Assembly: GCA_949752735.1 (NCBI GenBank)
Contig: OX457036.1
Span: forward strand, 87,211,487-87,275,486
Length of the DNA stretch: 64,000 bases
Source of the DNA: Lumbricus terrestris
Lineage: Eukaryota > Annelida > Clitellata > Crassiclitellata > Lumbricidae
Reading direction: 5' to 3'
Part shown: one piece after another, positions 12,299 to 26,200 of the stretch
Layout: each line of letters starts with the position of its first letter
Numbering within the stretch: position 1 is the stretch's first letter
Translations under genes and position numbers: made by a program
The notes under the pieces: model-generated
The model's input: the letters and a program-made list of their open reading frames with translations, nothing else
What the model was told of the DNA's origin: nothing
The model's database searches: none

Positions 12299-12622
12299 CT
12301 CTGGCAGAGGCAATATACAGCAGCACGACCCTGATGATGTCACAACATTCAACTCAAAGAGGAATTAATCGATTAAAAAAGTAACTACTGTTGTACATGA
12401 ATAGGCGTCGAGTTGACCCGAAGAGTGTGAGTGCTCAAAGGAATGTGAATGAAATCCGCGCTCTGGCAGAGGCAATATACAGCAGCACGACCCTGATGAT
12501 GTCACAACATTCAACTCAAAGAGGAATTAATCGATTAAAAAAGTAACTACTGTTGTACATGAATAGGCGTCGAGTTGACCCGAAGAGTGTGAGTGCTCAA
12601 AGGAATGTGAATGAAATCCGCG
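12299..12622 (+). repeat. 162-bp perfect tandem duplication
   Basis: Two consecutive units (12299-12460 and 12461-12622) starting CTCTGGCAGAGG. The unit joins the end of the A/B segment to the left edge of the inverted-repeat element. Confidence 0.8.
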
Positions 12623-14312
12623 CGTTAGCGCGCGAAAATGTTTTTGAGCCTTTTTTGATAGGAGAGTTATTGAAATTACCTCTGCTCATAGGTGGAGACT
12701 TGTTCATGGTTTTAGGGGACGAACGTGCGGTCGAAGGACGATAGCCTAGCAGGGAAGGGCCGAAGGGACTTTGGGGGGATATGCTCCTAACCATTTTCGA
12801 CACCAACCCAACAATATTACAGTAAATAAAAAGGGAATAAAGTAACAAAGGGTATAAAGTAAGAAAAACAATTGTTACTACAAGCAATTGTTTTGTTTTT
12901 ATTATTTAAGTGGATAAATAACCTTAAAAGAACGTTTTTCCTAGGCCAATGGGAGGTTGAACCCTCGAAACCCCTGTCAAAGCCCACACAACAGTGCGGT
13001 CGCTCCCTTCCTGAGCAGGCGCTTCTAGTAGGCAACCGGTCGGCAACAATTTCTCCTAAGGGAGGTGGGAAATTAGAGGCGGTTGGAACTTTGAAGGAGG
13101 GGCGAACCGTTACAATACTGGACATCACATGCACTGATTCAATGAATTTCAAGACAAAACATGAGACAGTATGAGTGAATGTCGTGGTACTGCTTGATAA
13201 TCTAGCCAAAAAAATGAATTTTATGACAAATGATACGTGCTTTGCATCCTTAGACTCTAAGCATGTAAAGTACCGCTTAACTACTAGCGCACCCTCCCAG
13301 GGTGCACCACTTTGGCACCAGTTTTTTCCCCGGAGGTACCTACAATTAATTTTTTAAACCTGGTTCCCATGTATACATGCAAGGGTATGTTGAAAAATGT
13401 TAGTGTTCCTCAAGAAAAAAGTTGGTAGTTAATGGGTTTATGTAGACAGAATTTTTTGATTTCTTGTGCAAAATTTGAGTCAAAACCCCCATCATAAATT
13501 CCTGGCTACGCCACAGTGACTGCCATCGCAGTGTGGCAAGAAAATAAATTCGAAAATGGTTAGGAGCATATCCCCTAATTAGGGGAGAGTGCTCCAAGAT
13601 GCCCCTGCCAATGAAGATTGTTCTTTTCTTCTGTGTGGATTTCAGGAGAAGTACATGTTGACTCAAAGAGTGATCAAATTTTTCTAAGCAATTGAGAAGA
13701 GCATTATTTTATTGAAGTCGTAAATCATATCTTTAAACAATGAAATAATGGGAATTTTGACTAGATAACAGCTTAAAATGTCACTATTTCATGTTGCGTG
13801 GAAATTGTTTTAAACAACGGCAGGGATGCTTTCAAGTCTTAAACCACAATAATTTCGTAACAATGACATCCTAAGAAGCTACCATCGCACAGTGACGTAG
13901 ACAGGGGTTTCAGGGGTTCAACCCCCCATTGGCCTAGGAAAAACGTTCTTTTAAAGTTATTTATCCACTTAAATAATAAAAACAAAACAATTGCTTGTAG
14001 TAACAATTGTTTTTCTTACTTTATACCCTTTGTTACTTTATTCCCTTTTTATTTACTGTAATATTGTTGGGTTTTTGTCGAAAATGGTTAGGAGCATATC
14101 CCCCCAAAGTCCCTTCAGCCCTTCCCTGCTAGGCTATCGTCCTTCGACCGCACGTTCGTCCCCTAAAACCATGAACAAGCCTCCACCTATGAACAGAGGT
14201 AATTTCAATAACTCTCCTATCAAAAAAGGCTCAAAAATTTTTTCACGCGCTAACGCGCGGATTTCTTTCACATTCCTTTGGGCACTCACACTCTTCGGGT
14301 CAACTCGGCGCG
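12566..14312. mobile_element. Composite transposon with ~410-bp inverted arms
   Basis: The left arm (about 12566-12975) is the reverse complement of about 13905-14312. Each arm contains a core also found in the MITE at 14988-15257 (GGGAATAAAGTA, CAATTGTTACTACAAG). A hAT-like end CAGTGACGTAGACAGG lies at about 13890, and another, GGCTACGCCAC, near 13503. The central 0.9 kb has no recognisable transposase. Confidence 0.65.
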
Positions 14313-14915
14313 TATGGCTGTGGTGTGATGTGATCATATTTTATAAACATCTGCAATTTGATCTACCACAAACTGTTCTCGTCGTCAGGCTTTCGAGACA
14401 CAGCACTGCTCCAACAATGTCTGAAGAACAAAGACGGTATGAGATTCCATTAGGCTAACTGCAAGTCATTGTTTAACTGCGCTATGTCTGCCCTCATAGC
14501 TTTAACGATGTCAGGAACCGTTTATGCGCTGTTAATCGATTGAGAGGAACTTCTGTGCATGTCAATTTGTCTAAAACTGCTTTTTTTCTGAAAACGTCTT
14601 TTCAATGTGTAGGCCTAATAGGCCTATTTCTTCAGTGTAAAGTCTAAGCACAAAAACATTGTGCGTAAGTTAAACGAATAGTAATTGTTGTCAATAATCT
14701 ACAATTTTGTGGTCTATTGAAAGCTTTCAAGTCACCTTGTCAGCAGTGATGTTTTCGTTGTAGGCCTCTAATAGCTTTCTGTGTAGAAAATATACAAGAA
14801 TCAAACAAAAGGTTTTTGCTCTAATTTAAAGGAATCGTGTGGGGTGTCAGTAGCCATGCTAGGTGCATGCTCCATGTAGCCTACCTTAACTGCCACGTAA
14901 GGAATGAAAGAAGAG

Positions 14916-14987
14916 CTAAATCCAAAGGGTCTGCGGGATTCGAACCACCGGAGTGCTAGCCATTATACTAACCCACTTTTCCAGGAC
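14916..14987 (-). pseudogene. tRNA-like relic
   Basis: On the minus strand it has an A-box-like TTAGTATAATGGCTAGC and a B box GGTTCGAATCCC, but the anticodon arm is too short. A related sequence lies at 31080-31165. Confidence 0.4.
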
Positions 14988-15257
14988 CAGTGGCGTAGCC
15001 AGGAATTTTATGATGGTGTTTGTGGGTTTTATGGCCTGGAGGCCCTGGCTGGATGCCCTTTCTGACACCAACCTAACAGTATTACTGTAAATAAAAAGGG
15101 AATAAAGTAGCAAATAGAATAAAGTAAAAAAACAATTGTTACTACAAGAAATTGTTTTTCTTATTTAACTGGATAAATAACTTCAAAATACTTTTCCCCT
15201 AGGCCAATTGGGGGGGAGGAGGTTTAACCTCCGAAACTCCTCTTGTCTACGCCACTG
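14988..15257. mobile_element. hAT-like MITE CAGTGGCGTAGCC
   Basis: 270 bp, ends CAGTGGCGTAGCCAGG and GTCTACGCCACTG. A perfect 8-bp duplication TCCAGGAC lies at 14980-14987 and 15258-15265. Inserted at the edge of the tRNA-like relic. Confidence 0.85.
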
Positions 15258-16893
15258 TCCAGGACCACGAACATTGATCGCCAAAACCATAAAATTTATT
15301 GTGCTCTATTTGAACCAGACGTGGATCTTTAGAGACGGTTCCCTATCACTCACTTCTGTAAGCACAAATTGTATAAATCCATCACTTTTTATCAATGTAT
15401 AGTTATATATAACGATAGCAGTAGGCTACATCTTTGCCAATTGTAGGCTTATAATAGAGATTCGCCGTCTTTGCAAGAAACTCCGAACAGACAAGAATGT
15501 ATACAATTATACCGGTAATTACGAACGCCGGAAATGAATTACTGCTTTTATTGGAAGACGTCAACATTTTTAAGCACTCAAAGGTCGCAAACTATACGGA
15601 GACCGGCGCAAACGAATGGACATTATATTAATGTCGTGCCAAATAACAGCGTGCAGCAGAAGAATTCTACCCGTCAACAGAAAATCAGAGACCAGAGTTG
15701 TTTTGCGGCGTTTGCTGTTGGCTTTTAAAGATCTGCGTATACGACCTAGCCTCTCTGCTAAGCATCGCAATTGGCCTAAATATTGATTTTCATAGACATA
15801 AAACCAGACAACCACTTTTGGTTTATGTCAGTCGAAGTTGAGACAATACTTAATTCGATTGACCCTTTGTTCCTAGGACTACATAGGACTAGAAATAGTT
15901 CACAGTCTTCGCATCAACGACGCAAACGGTATCATTAGGCACCCGCTTTCAAAATTATTCATTATTTTAAGTCAAAAACGTTATTTAGTCACATATTTAG
16001 GCATACAATAGGCCTATTATGTATTCTGATGTCTATAGAAATTTGTTGAATCGTTTTCCTTGAAAGTACTGTAGGCCTATGCCATAGAATAAGACCGCGC
16101 GGCTCGTGCATTTGTTTGGAAAAGTAGGCACAGACCTTTCAAAGGTAATGCATTTTGCTTTCAGATCGAATTGTGGTCATTGTGACAGGCTTCAAGCCGG
16201 TTGCGACATCATCCACAATTTTTGTCACTAATTAGGCCTCTATGGCATTTTAAAAATTTCTTTTTTACTTGTCTTTCATCACCGCCTGTTGATTCTGACA
16301 TTGATGTTGACGTCCATTAGGCCTATACGAGTCAATGAGTCGTGTCGCACTTACAAGTAGTTGGCAAGTATGCTATATCGTCTATTTTTCTATTGTAGGC
16401 CTATGTGCAAACGTCTCACGACAAGCGATTAGACAAGCAGCACCCACAAAAGCGGTGACAGTAGCATTCATGTACAAACGTTTCACTCAAGTTTAGGCTT
16501 TGATGTGCTAAAACAGTGGCAGCGTCAGCTACACAATTTTGGCAGGTTGCGTTAGGGCCATCGGAGTTATTGAACAGGTCGAACAATTAAATGCAAAGAA
16601 GATATTAAAATTCCAGTGATTTTTTGACAGGTCATAAGGCAGGTCAAGAGTAAAATAGGCAGGTAAAATGACCTATCGCTTTTGTGGGCGCTTAGAAATT
16701 CTCGAAGATTTATCGCGACCTATGGTAGAGCCGCCACTGGCGCTAAACACAACTTCAACAAACGCTGACAGAAACCACTTATATTTAGGGGGAACTTCGA
16801 TTACCAATTGGGTTTTTGAAAATACCTTGACAAAAACACTTAAAATGACATTTTAAAAATCAGATAATTTCTTTATGATATCCTCGAGGATTT

Positions 16894-16900
16894 TATAAAT
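16894..16900 (+). promoter_or_regulatory. TATA-like element upstream of gene B
   Basis: TATAAAT, 43 bases before the ATG. Gene A has GGATAAAAATG at the equivalent place, so the box is not shared. Confidence 0.3.
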
Positions 16901-16942
16901 GAAATGCTATAGGTCTACTGTGTTGTAGAATACTGACGGAAA

Positions 16943-17251
16943 ATGCATCTTTCAATCATGCCCATAGTTTCTCTTGCCTTCAATATCATTTGCATCAAGT
17001 ACTCTGATGCTGCTGTGGGGAAAGCGTTTTCTCTGGTTATTCCGGATGGTAATGATGGAAGGTCGTGCGCTATTGACGTTCACTCCACAGAAGAATTTCG
17101 CTCTGACGTCATCCAATGCGGGGCTTCATGCACAACGGAACCTTCGTGCATTTACTTCAGCTACACAGAGGAAACGCAGAGATGTCTGAGCTTCGATTCT
17201 TCGCCTACAACATTTGCATCAGTCGATTCCTGCAACACATACAGAGTTTTG
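16943..17251 (+). CDS. Gene B exon 1: signal peptide + PAN-like domain
   Basis: 103 codons, donor TTG|GTTAGT. All six cysteines are kept. Compared with A it has at least five amino-acid changes and about three silent ones. Confidence 0.85.
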
Positions 17252-20200
17252 GTTAGTATCGCTTATCAGTTCCATTATCTGATAGACTCTTCACAATTAA
17301 GTATAAATTATTCAGCACTACATTAAATGTTTCTCGCAAAAATGATCGTATACATGTAATAGAGTTACACATGACACTCTCTTATGATCAAGACTAATAA
17401 TAAGTCAACATGTTACGTGCCCCCACGTTCCCAGAAACGTGCCTTACATCTTTGAAGAGTAGTCTATCGCAAGTATGACATCCTGTAATTGGCTGTCTTT
17501 TCAAAACGTGTTTCACTAAAACCTAATCCTTGCTGAGACGAAAATCAATAGTTACGAAAAATTATATAGATAGAAAGTCAGAGTTGCTTTTCGACTCGTT
17601 CTCTGAAATTTGCTTTATAAATACGATACGGTACTCATATTAAATGCAGAGCCAATTTTTAGCATTCTGTAATCGTTATATTGAAATTTCTTAAGCACCT
17701 CTCGATTTGGATGATGAAGGAGGACATAAGGCTGAAGAAGAGAGCTGTGCAATATGACCAATGACACCTTTGGATGTACGAACCTGTCTAGAAAGTCAGA
17801 TGACAAAACGAAGAGGAGAGTGAAGACTAACGTTCAATAAGCTTACATAACCTTTATCTAACTTGCTGAGTTTCGTTAAAATTACAATCATTGATGGGCA
17901 TGGACACCAAATTAGCTGATTATTGAATATTCGCATAAGGAATTGCGCTAGCTGTCATGGAGCAGTTAGTTGAAAGTATTGGCATCATATTAAATGCAAA
18001 ATTGGCATCAGTAGCCTAGGTCTGCCTATAGTTATGGCCTACACAATGTACACATTAATGCAGCATCTAGGCTTAATACTGTTTATGATGGCCTATGTCC
18101 TAACTTAGCTCTCAAAAACGACCTAACCAGGAAGTCATTGGCTAAAATTGCTAACTACTATTATTTTTCATCACTATTGACGATATGAGCATCGCAAACA
18201 GTTTGTAATAACAACTCAAGGCTTCCTTGTAATTCAAAAGTTGATGTTACTTTATATTGGGAATAACACAATAACACGAGTTTCCCAAACAATTATGGTC
18301 TTGCTTCTAGGGAATTGATACCCATGGGCGGAGTTTCGTTTCCGTTCTTGGAGGGCTAAAGCCTTCTGGCTAAACCAGGGAAAAGATGCAATTTACACGG
18401 TACAAAATGAATCTGGGTTTTCTTGAGGGGGGCTTAGCCTCCCTCTAGCCCCTGATAAACCCCGCTCATGTTGATACCCGACCTGATTCAATCCTGGATT
18501 CTCAACCGATCTTGAACCAAATTGTGGTCTTGATCTTAAACTCCAAACATGCATGCATTCTTGGTCATGATCTTCGTCTTTTAATAATTATTCTGGTCTG
18601 GCTTCCGATGCTGGCTGTAAATCACATTTTCAAATTGTAGATACTCGAAGTCTCTCCGCAAGATGTCACAGCATTCGTTGGATCCCCAACAAGACTTGAA
18701 TGTCGAAGATCATCACAACTGGTGCAATGGACGCATGCTGAAGGGAGCAATGCAACATCAAAGGTCATCGTGGAGCGATGCGAAGTGTTGGACGAATATA
18801 CCGACCTGTATGCAGTCGATAGAAGTGACCTCAGTTGCAATCTAATCATCAACAATATTACAATTAACCATGGTGGATTGTACGCCTGCAGAGATCAACT
18901 TTCAACGGAAACACCATCTACAGCAGAAGTTCTTGGTAAATTTAGTTCTACGCATATTCCTAAAAATACACATTCATAAATTTAGGTTCAGAAAATTTAG
19001 GTTGTAGAATTGAGAATTGCATAGGGTTTTGACCGCTTTGTGTATTAAAACCCCAGTTTTCTTAGGACCCATACTCAGATCTTCTTTGTATACCCAAACT
19101 CCACGTGGATCATAATTATTATAGTCTGACCTCAGTTATTTTTTCGCAATTCTTATGCTGGTAGGCTTTCAATAATTTTTTGTGCGAATGAACCTGCTAA
19201 GAAACAAAAGAATATAGGCCTTCAAGTTGAAACATGGAGGCAATTGCGCCTTCTGAGTCCTGCCCCTATGTTCGGGCGCCAATGTAAGTCCACATGTGGG
19301 CCTATATCGTATGAAAATACGGTATTGGCAAGAAATCAATGCAGCAAGTTTTTATTTGAGTTCCCGCTCATCGCTTGCTGCCTTGGGCCCCGCACACCCT
19401 AAGACCGGGCCTGTCTGTACTCACAGTCGCTGATCCAAGTCTTGTTAAGTATTGCCTAGTATTTTCATCAGGGTAGAGTGAAAAAAGTGAAATTTCTAGA
19501 ATCTGAAGGGAATAAGTGACAATTCGTTGCCTTTTGGTATAGTTAGTTATCATGCAAAATATTTCTTTAAAATTCGTTCTTGAAGATGCGCCCCATCGAG
19601 CTTTAAAATTTGAATTTTTTTTATTTGTTTATTTTATTTATTTATTTCTCCATTTCTATAGCGCCCACTCAAGCTCTCCCTTCAGAGGCGCTCCAGACTA
19701 CCGCGCAGACACTGCAATCTGAGTTTCACGCTAAGTGCCTTAGCAATTTCGAGTGAAGGACTTACTCAAGGTTCCTGCACGGCGGCTTGAGATGGATTCG
19801 AACCTGCAACCGTCTGGATGCAAGGCAACGAATATACCCACTACACCACCGCGCTCTACTATAGGTCATCCTAGCCAGATTGGAATCATGAAAACTAATG
19901 CCTTTCTTCAATACCAGAGCAGAATTTCAATCGGAGCTTTAGAATCATAAAATTACCCTTAACCTACTTAACGATGACAAAATCTGTATTGTTTTGGACT
20001 GGTGGGTTTCGTTTGTTAATGCTTAGTTTCGTATTTGCTGCTTAATATTGTCGACTTACCATCATCTAATATAATTTATTTGAAACGTTATTACAAATGA
20101 ACCGTAAGCCCCCTACTAATAATTATAAATTGGAATGTTTTAATTAGGCTATTTTTATTTTTTTGCAATTTTCAAAATTCAAAGCTCCTTGGGGCACATC

Positions 20201-23200
20201 TTCGAGAACGATTTTTAAAGAAGTATTTTGCATGATAGCCAAATATACCAAAAGACAATGAATAGTATTGTTTCTATTCTGTTTAGATTCTAGATATTTT
20301 ACCTTTTTAACTCCACCCTAATGTCCATGTCTTTCAGTAGGCTACACATCTGTCGTCTTCGTTTATCCAGCGATGGCAATTCAAGATGGAAACCTCACTA
20401 CAGGAAATGTGGATGGCGTCCATTTTTGATAAATTGAAGCCTGCGCAACTAATAAATAAAGCACTATTGAAACTTATCTTATTCTTGAATACACAAGTCC
20501 ACCCCATCAGAACTATTCAAGTCCTCATTATGACCTTTTACCCAACATAATTTGTTCACTTCTGTTATGTAGTTTCAGCCCCGAGCTGCAATACAAGTGC
20601 TTCTAATGGTACCATACTGAACGGAGTATCCCTGAAGTTGACATGCATCGTGAACTACGTTGGCAGCCTGGTGCCATCTATTGATTGGAAGGATTTTATG
20701 AACCAAGTTGTCTTAAACGCAACAACGAATGTTACGGCTTCTAATGTCACATCAAGTATTTCAATACCTGCGTTTCTACCAGTTGTCAAAGAGTTCACGT
20801 TCGTAACATATATGTCAACTGCGCCAACTTACTCCTACACGTGGATATCCAACGATACTGCGGTCTGTAAGAAGCCTACTTTTCATCCCTGATACAAGAC
20901 GTAAAACCAATTATTTACGTCATCCAGGTGGAATTGAAAGTTAGAGATGGTTTCGGAAATGGTTCTGATCAGCTAAATAATAATTATTGTATGATTATTG
21001 TATTGCAAATGTTGCCTGCTTAAGCAAACCTGATTAATTCATCCATTTTATCGTTCATTTATTAGTTCAACTGTCAACTCCTGTAGTTACCAGTACATCA
21101 AGTCTCTAACAACTTTCTGTTAGGTTAATTGATGATTTGGTAGCTGATCATTATTTTTAATGAACAGCTTAGTATTTGTATGGATGTCATCGACTAACCT
21201 TGTTTCACTTATCCATTCACTCATTAAGTTAGCCTACTTAGTTACTTTATTCACTCGATTATTCCCTTTTGCTCTCATTAGGATAAACAGGTATTCACTT
21301 TCATTCAGTGTGTCCGCAGGGTTTCCAGCAGTTGCCCGGATCTAATACATGTTATCAAGCGATGATGTTTAATGTTGGCGGCTGGAAAACAGCCGGTCAA
21401 GTGTGCGACACGTTGTTCAAAGGATCCTATTCAGCCATCCTCACTAGCCACGACGAAAGCATCGCAATAGCCGCATATTTGGCGAAGAAAATTAAAGGTA
21501 ATAGCCTAATGCTTACGTCTTGATTTCCACGCACACCAATTTTAAAGTTACCAGTATTCACTTATTAAATTCAATGTGCTTCCGATCCACACTGCGTAGG
21601 CCAGGGGTTCTCAAACTGTGGTACGCGTACCCCTGGGGGTACGCCAGGCGCCGGTACGGGGTACGCGAAACATTCCAGAAATATAAATCTTCTTTAAGTT
21701 TATAGACGTTGTGTCCATCTTTCTTTGATCAGCAATGATTTTAACGTTGTAACATAGGCTATAACAGCATCGTCATTTATTTCTTTCACATCCTATAGCC
21801 TAAGCTTATTTAGACTTAAATACTATACAGTGCATGCAACACATTTATGTTTGGGCCGATTAGGCCTACTATAATTTGAAGCAAATAATGTCGGCCTATA
21901 AATGGTTGAAAGTAACAAAGCCAGAAATTCTCAGCCAAAATAGAGCTCAAATAGCGGAGATCTGAAATGGCCTAAGGATTAATTTCTGGTCGAGTTCTAA
22001 ATTTTGTGATTCCTTTCAGCACGTCATATCTGGGTGAAGCAGGTTGTTAAACTATTCTTGCTATCAAAAACAATCATGGGGCAAATTTGCGTTTGAAATT
22101 GACAAATATTAAACCAGATTTGAAAACTTTGCTAGCCTAAACAAGCCCACAGCACTCTAGGTTGGCTCTTTAATTACATGGCTTTTTTAAAGTGCAGTTC
22201 TACACAAAATGTGCAGTTCTAAATTTATTTGTGCATCTGTAGAAGCACTTCTCTGCCGTAAAAACTAGTTTTAAAAGGGAATTTTCCACCGTTTTGGAAT
22301 AATTTACAATGGAGGATGGTAAAAGAAATAATGGGTTGAGCAATTCTAAAAATTACTTTAAAACAGCCCTGCTTTATTACTTGGGTTTTAGACCAAATTT
22401 CCCTTTTAAATTTGTTGATAAGATATATGATTCATATTAAATGTTGCTCCCTATAATTATACAACTGTAATAAACGATATCACCAATGATCAAATGGACT
22501 TAATTAGTTGTCACTGCAAGGGGACCTCGCAATCGCGTTAATTTTTGTATACGATCTGACCATGCTGGGGGTACGCCATTATCCAATCTTTTGCTTGGGG
22601 GTACAATAAAAATAAAGTTACTAATCACACACCATCACCTTCCTCAGGCTCCTCTATCCATCACACCTCGGGCTTTTCATTCAAAACTCAAGACACTCCT
22701 TTTCACGAACTCTTACCCTGTCTCATCTGATCCTCCACCGTCCAATTCCCGGCCCAAACGACACCCGCCTTAATAGCTGTTCCGCCCCTCTGATCCTATG
22801 GAATTTCGACCCTGACCACCACGGACTACTCTCACGGACAACCCTTCTAACTCAACGCATTTGATCCTGATCTTATGGTAACTCGACCCGGACCACCACG
22901 GACTACTCTCACGGACAACCCTTCTAACTCAACGCAGCGCTCGTGAATAAGCTGGTGCCCCGCGCTTGGCTTTCGAGTGGCGCTTTAGAAATTTCGAGTT
23001 TACGATTACGATTACGATTACGATTACGAAAGTGTGAGAATCTCCTGGCGTAGGCCTAAGTGATATTTCTTTCTAAGACGTAGGCTACGCACGGTACAGG
23101 TCCGTTGCTTTGGCGTACATTGAGTATGCCGGGGCAAGTTGGAGGAAGGGGCAAGGCGATTGTTGCGCTATAAAATTATGATTTGGGGACGTTTCGTCCG

Positions 23201-26200
23201 CGGACGATTCGTCAAGGACTGTTCATCATGGACTGTTCGTCAAGTGGACGATTCGTCAAAGTACGTTTCGTCACGTGGACGACCCGTCACGTTGACGTCT
23301 CGTCATGGGGCTGTTCGTCGGTTATCTCGGGATTCGCAATTTCGCATGCTTAGTTTAAAGTCAATTTAATCTTCAAAGCAGAATTAAGCTTTGAATGTAT
23401 ACAGGGCTGTACTCAAGGGTATACGGCGGTATACAGCGTATACTCACCTCCGGAGAAAAATGACAGCGCGTACTCACCTCTAAAAACGATGGTACACGCC
23501 GGTATACATAATACAGCGTATACTCCGTATAGCTTACTAAACTCAGAAAGGCCAAGTGGGTAGGCCTATACGCAGAGGTTTTTGACGTCAGCGTGTACTC
23601 ACAAAAAAATTATAATATGATATAACCTATATAAATGTGAACTAGCCGATAATAATTATGATTTAACCAACATAATTATTATCTAGCCGATAAAGCTATG
23701 AATTAACGAATAGATCTATAATTATGATCCAAGCGATATAATTAGGCCTGCGACTTAACCGATTATTTATAATCTAACTGATATAATAATGATCTATTCC
23801 ATAACTATGACCTAGCCGATATTATTATGATCTAACCGATATGATTTTGATGTAACCGACATAATTAGGCCTACGATATAACTGATATAATAATGATATA
23901 AAAATTATGATCTAAAAGATATAAAATAATATGAACTAACCGATATTATTATGATTTGATCGACATTATTATCATCCAACCGATATAGCTATGACTAAAC
24001 CGATATAAATGCGATTTAACCCCTATAAATTATGACCTAACCGATATAATCATGATCTAACCGATATAATCATGATCTAACCGATATAATCATGATCTAA
24101 CCGATATAATTATGATCTAACCGATGTAATCATGATCTAGTCAAAGCTATGACCTAACCAATATTAGTATGATCTAACCGATATAAATTGATTATGATCT
24201 AACATAGAGGTTCCCAACCTTTTTCTGCGCGCGACACACCTAAGCTCACAAACAAATTTGGCGAAACACCATGCAATCGTCATATAGATGCAGGCATTGC
24301 AGGCCTATCTGTAAAATTAAAACAGGTCTTCGTAAAGTTTAGCATAGCTTAGGCTATCCATTTAAAATTGCTAAAAATTCTAGAATGATCGAAAATATTG
24401 ACCTTGAATGCTTTTTAGTTTCTTATTATTCTGAAATTCTATATTTCACCGATTCAAATCTGCGATTCTAGTAGGCCTAATTCTAGGATACGTCGTTTTA
24501 TGATTCTACGTAAATAATGTTTGATCTAACAGGTTCAAGAGATTTTTGCTCCTAGATTTTCTTTTGGATTGTAAGAAGCTCGAGGATCGACAGGTTTTGT
24601 GAGTGCAATACCCGTAGATTCATACAGTTGTCCAGCACAGAGGTTCTCAACTTTTTTCTGCGCGCGACACACCTAAACTCACATAGGCCTACAGATTTGG
24701 CGACAATCGTCATAGATGTATCTGTAAAATGAGAAAATCGTGCTTTTGCTACTTTTTGTTGCGCTACGTTTTTGAATTGTGAGAAAACGGTGGGTGGCCT
24801 CTCTAAAAGTGATATAACTTTTGTTCTGTTTGAAATATTTTGATGAAGTCTGGCCATGATCTGTAAATATAAATTGCCTATAAAGCTGTAAAATTTCATC
24901 TCGAAATTCCTAATTTTGGTCAAGATATTGGCAAAACATCGTAAGGGGGCGGGGTCTTTTTTGCCTACCCTGTGTATATTAATGATTTACCTAATGTGTC
25001 GCCTTCTATGTATTTTGTGCCATTTGCTGATGATTCTAACCTATTTCATACTGATAAATCTATTGATGTCCTATTCAAAACTGTTAGCCTAATTCTGAGC
25101 TTCACCGAGTGGTTGATTGGTTTCGATCAAATAAACTTACACTAAATTTGGATAAAACCAACTACATCCTCTTCAGGTCCCATAAGAAAAAATATCCCGA
25201 TGAATTTCCTATTCTACTTATTGAAGGGACTACTATCACCCAAGTGGCATCCCAAAAATGTTTGGACGTATTCATTGACCAGCATCAAATTGGAATGAGC
25301 AGATCAATAATATCTATAGCAAAATTGCTAAGACTATTGGTGTGCTATTTCGCTGATCTAGACTGATTCCTATCTCTATACCGTCTATACTATACTATTT
25401 TCTTATTTGTCTTTATTTAACCTACTATAATTTAATTCGAACGTCTACTTAGGCCTACAAATCTAATCTTGTGAGACTAGCCACCCTTCAAAAATATGCA
25501 ATCAGATTTATAACTAATGTTCCTCGCCCAGCCCACGCGGCAATGTACTTCCAGGAATTTGGATTATCAAAAATCGATCAAAGAACTTAGAACTTATAGT
25601 CCTTCCTGTGCATGCCTACACATCGGGCGACGCATCTCCTCCGCTCCTCTCTATCTATCGCCAGCTCCTCCGCCTCCTCCCATGTCCCAAATTAGGCACT
25701 TGCAAATAGGAGAGTTTATGTACCTCGATAACCATGGTCTTTTACCACTTGTATTTAATGATTTCTATAATATTACCTTTGATATCCACTCTTATTCAAC
25801 TAGAAAATTAACTGTTTATGACCCTCCCTATCCACATACTGACACTCGACTATTCTCTATACAATGTACTGGCTCCCAATGTTGGAACTCTTCCTACATA
25901 TCTTCATTCCCAACCTAATACTAGATTCTTTAAGCATATACTTTGCCTATATCTACTCAAAACACCTCCTGATATTCAATAGTTAGGGTTTTTTGCTCGG
26001 TGGTTTCGCCAGGCCCTTAGTTAATTCATTAGTTAAGAGTTAATTTTCTTGTTGATTTAGTTGCTTTGTACTCTATTTGTCAATAAAAAATCATTGCATA
26101 TTAATCAATTATTTTTCTCAACCTAATTATCTTTCTATTCCTGCATTTGAATGTGCTGTCATGTGCTATTTTATTTTTTAAAAATATTTTACATGATTAA

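Larger units (their letters stand above)
1..12400 (+). repeat. Left copy of the ~15.2-kb A/B tandem duplication
   Basis: Aligns with 15456-27585. The offset is 15455 at the left, 15195 at exon 1 and 15191 from exon 2 onward. Homology stops near 12400, at GTTGTACATG. Contains all of gene A. Confidence 0.9.
14330..15455. other. Spacer upstream of the A/B unit repeat
   Basis: Homologous to 30.28-31.32 kb upstream of gene C (CTGTTCTCGTCGTCAG block). Holds a tRNA-like relic and a hAT MITE. No coding gene. Confidence 0.5.

Noticed and set aside
13991..14458. 155-codon open frame and its partner at 12597-12887 (minus)
   Set aside because: Both are the two arms of one inverted repeat; no domain is recognisable and the frame is not preserved as coding.
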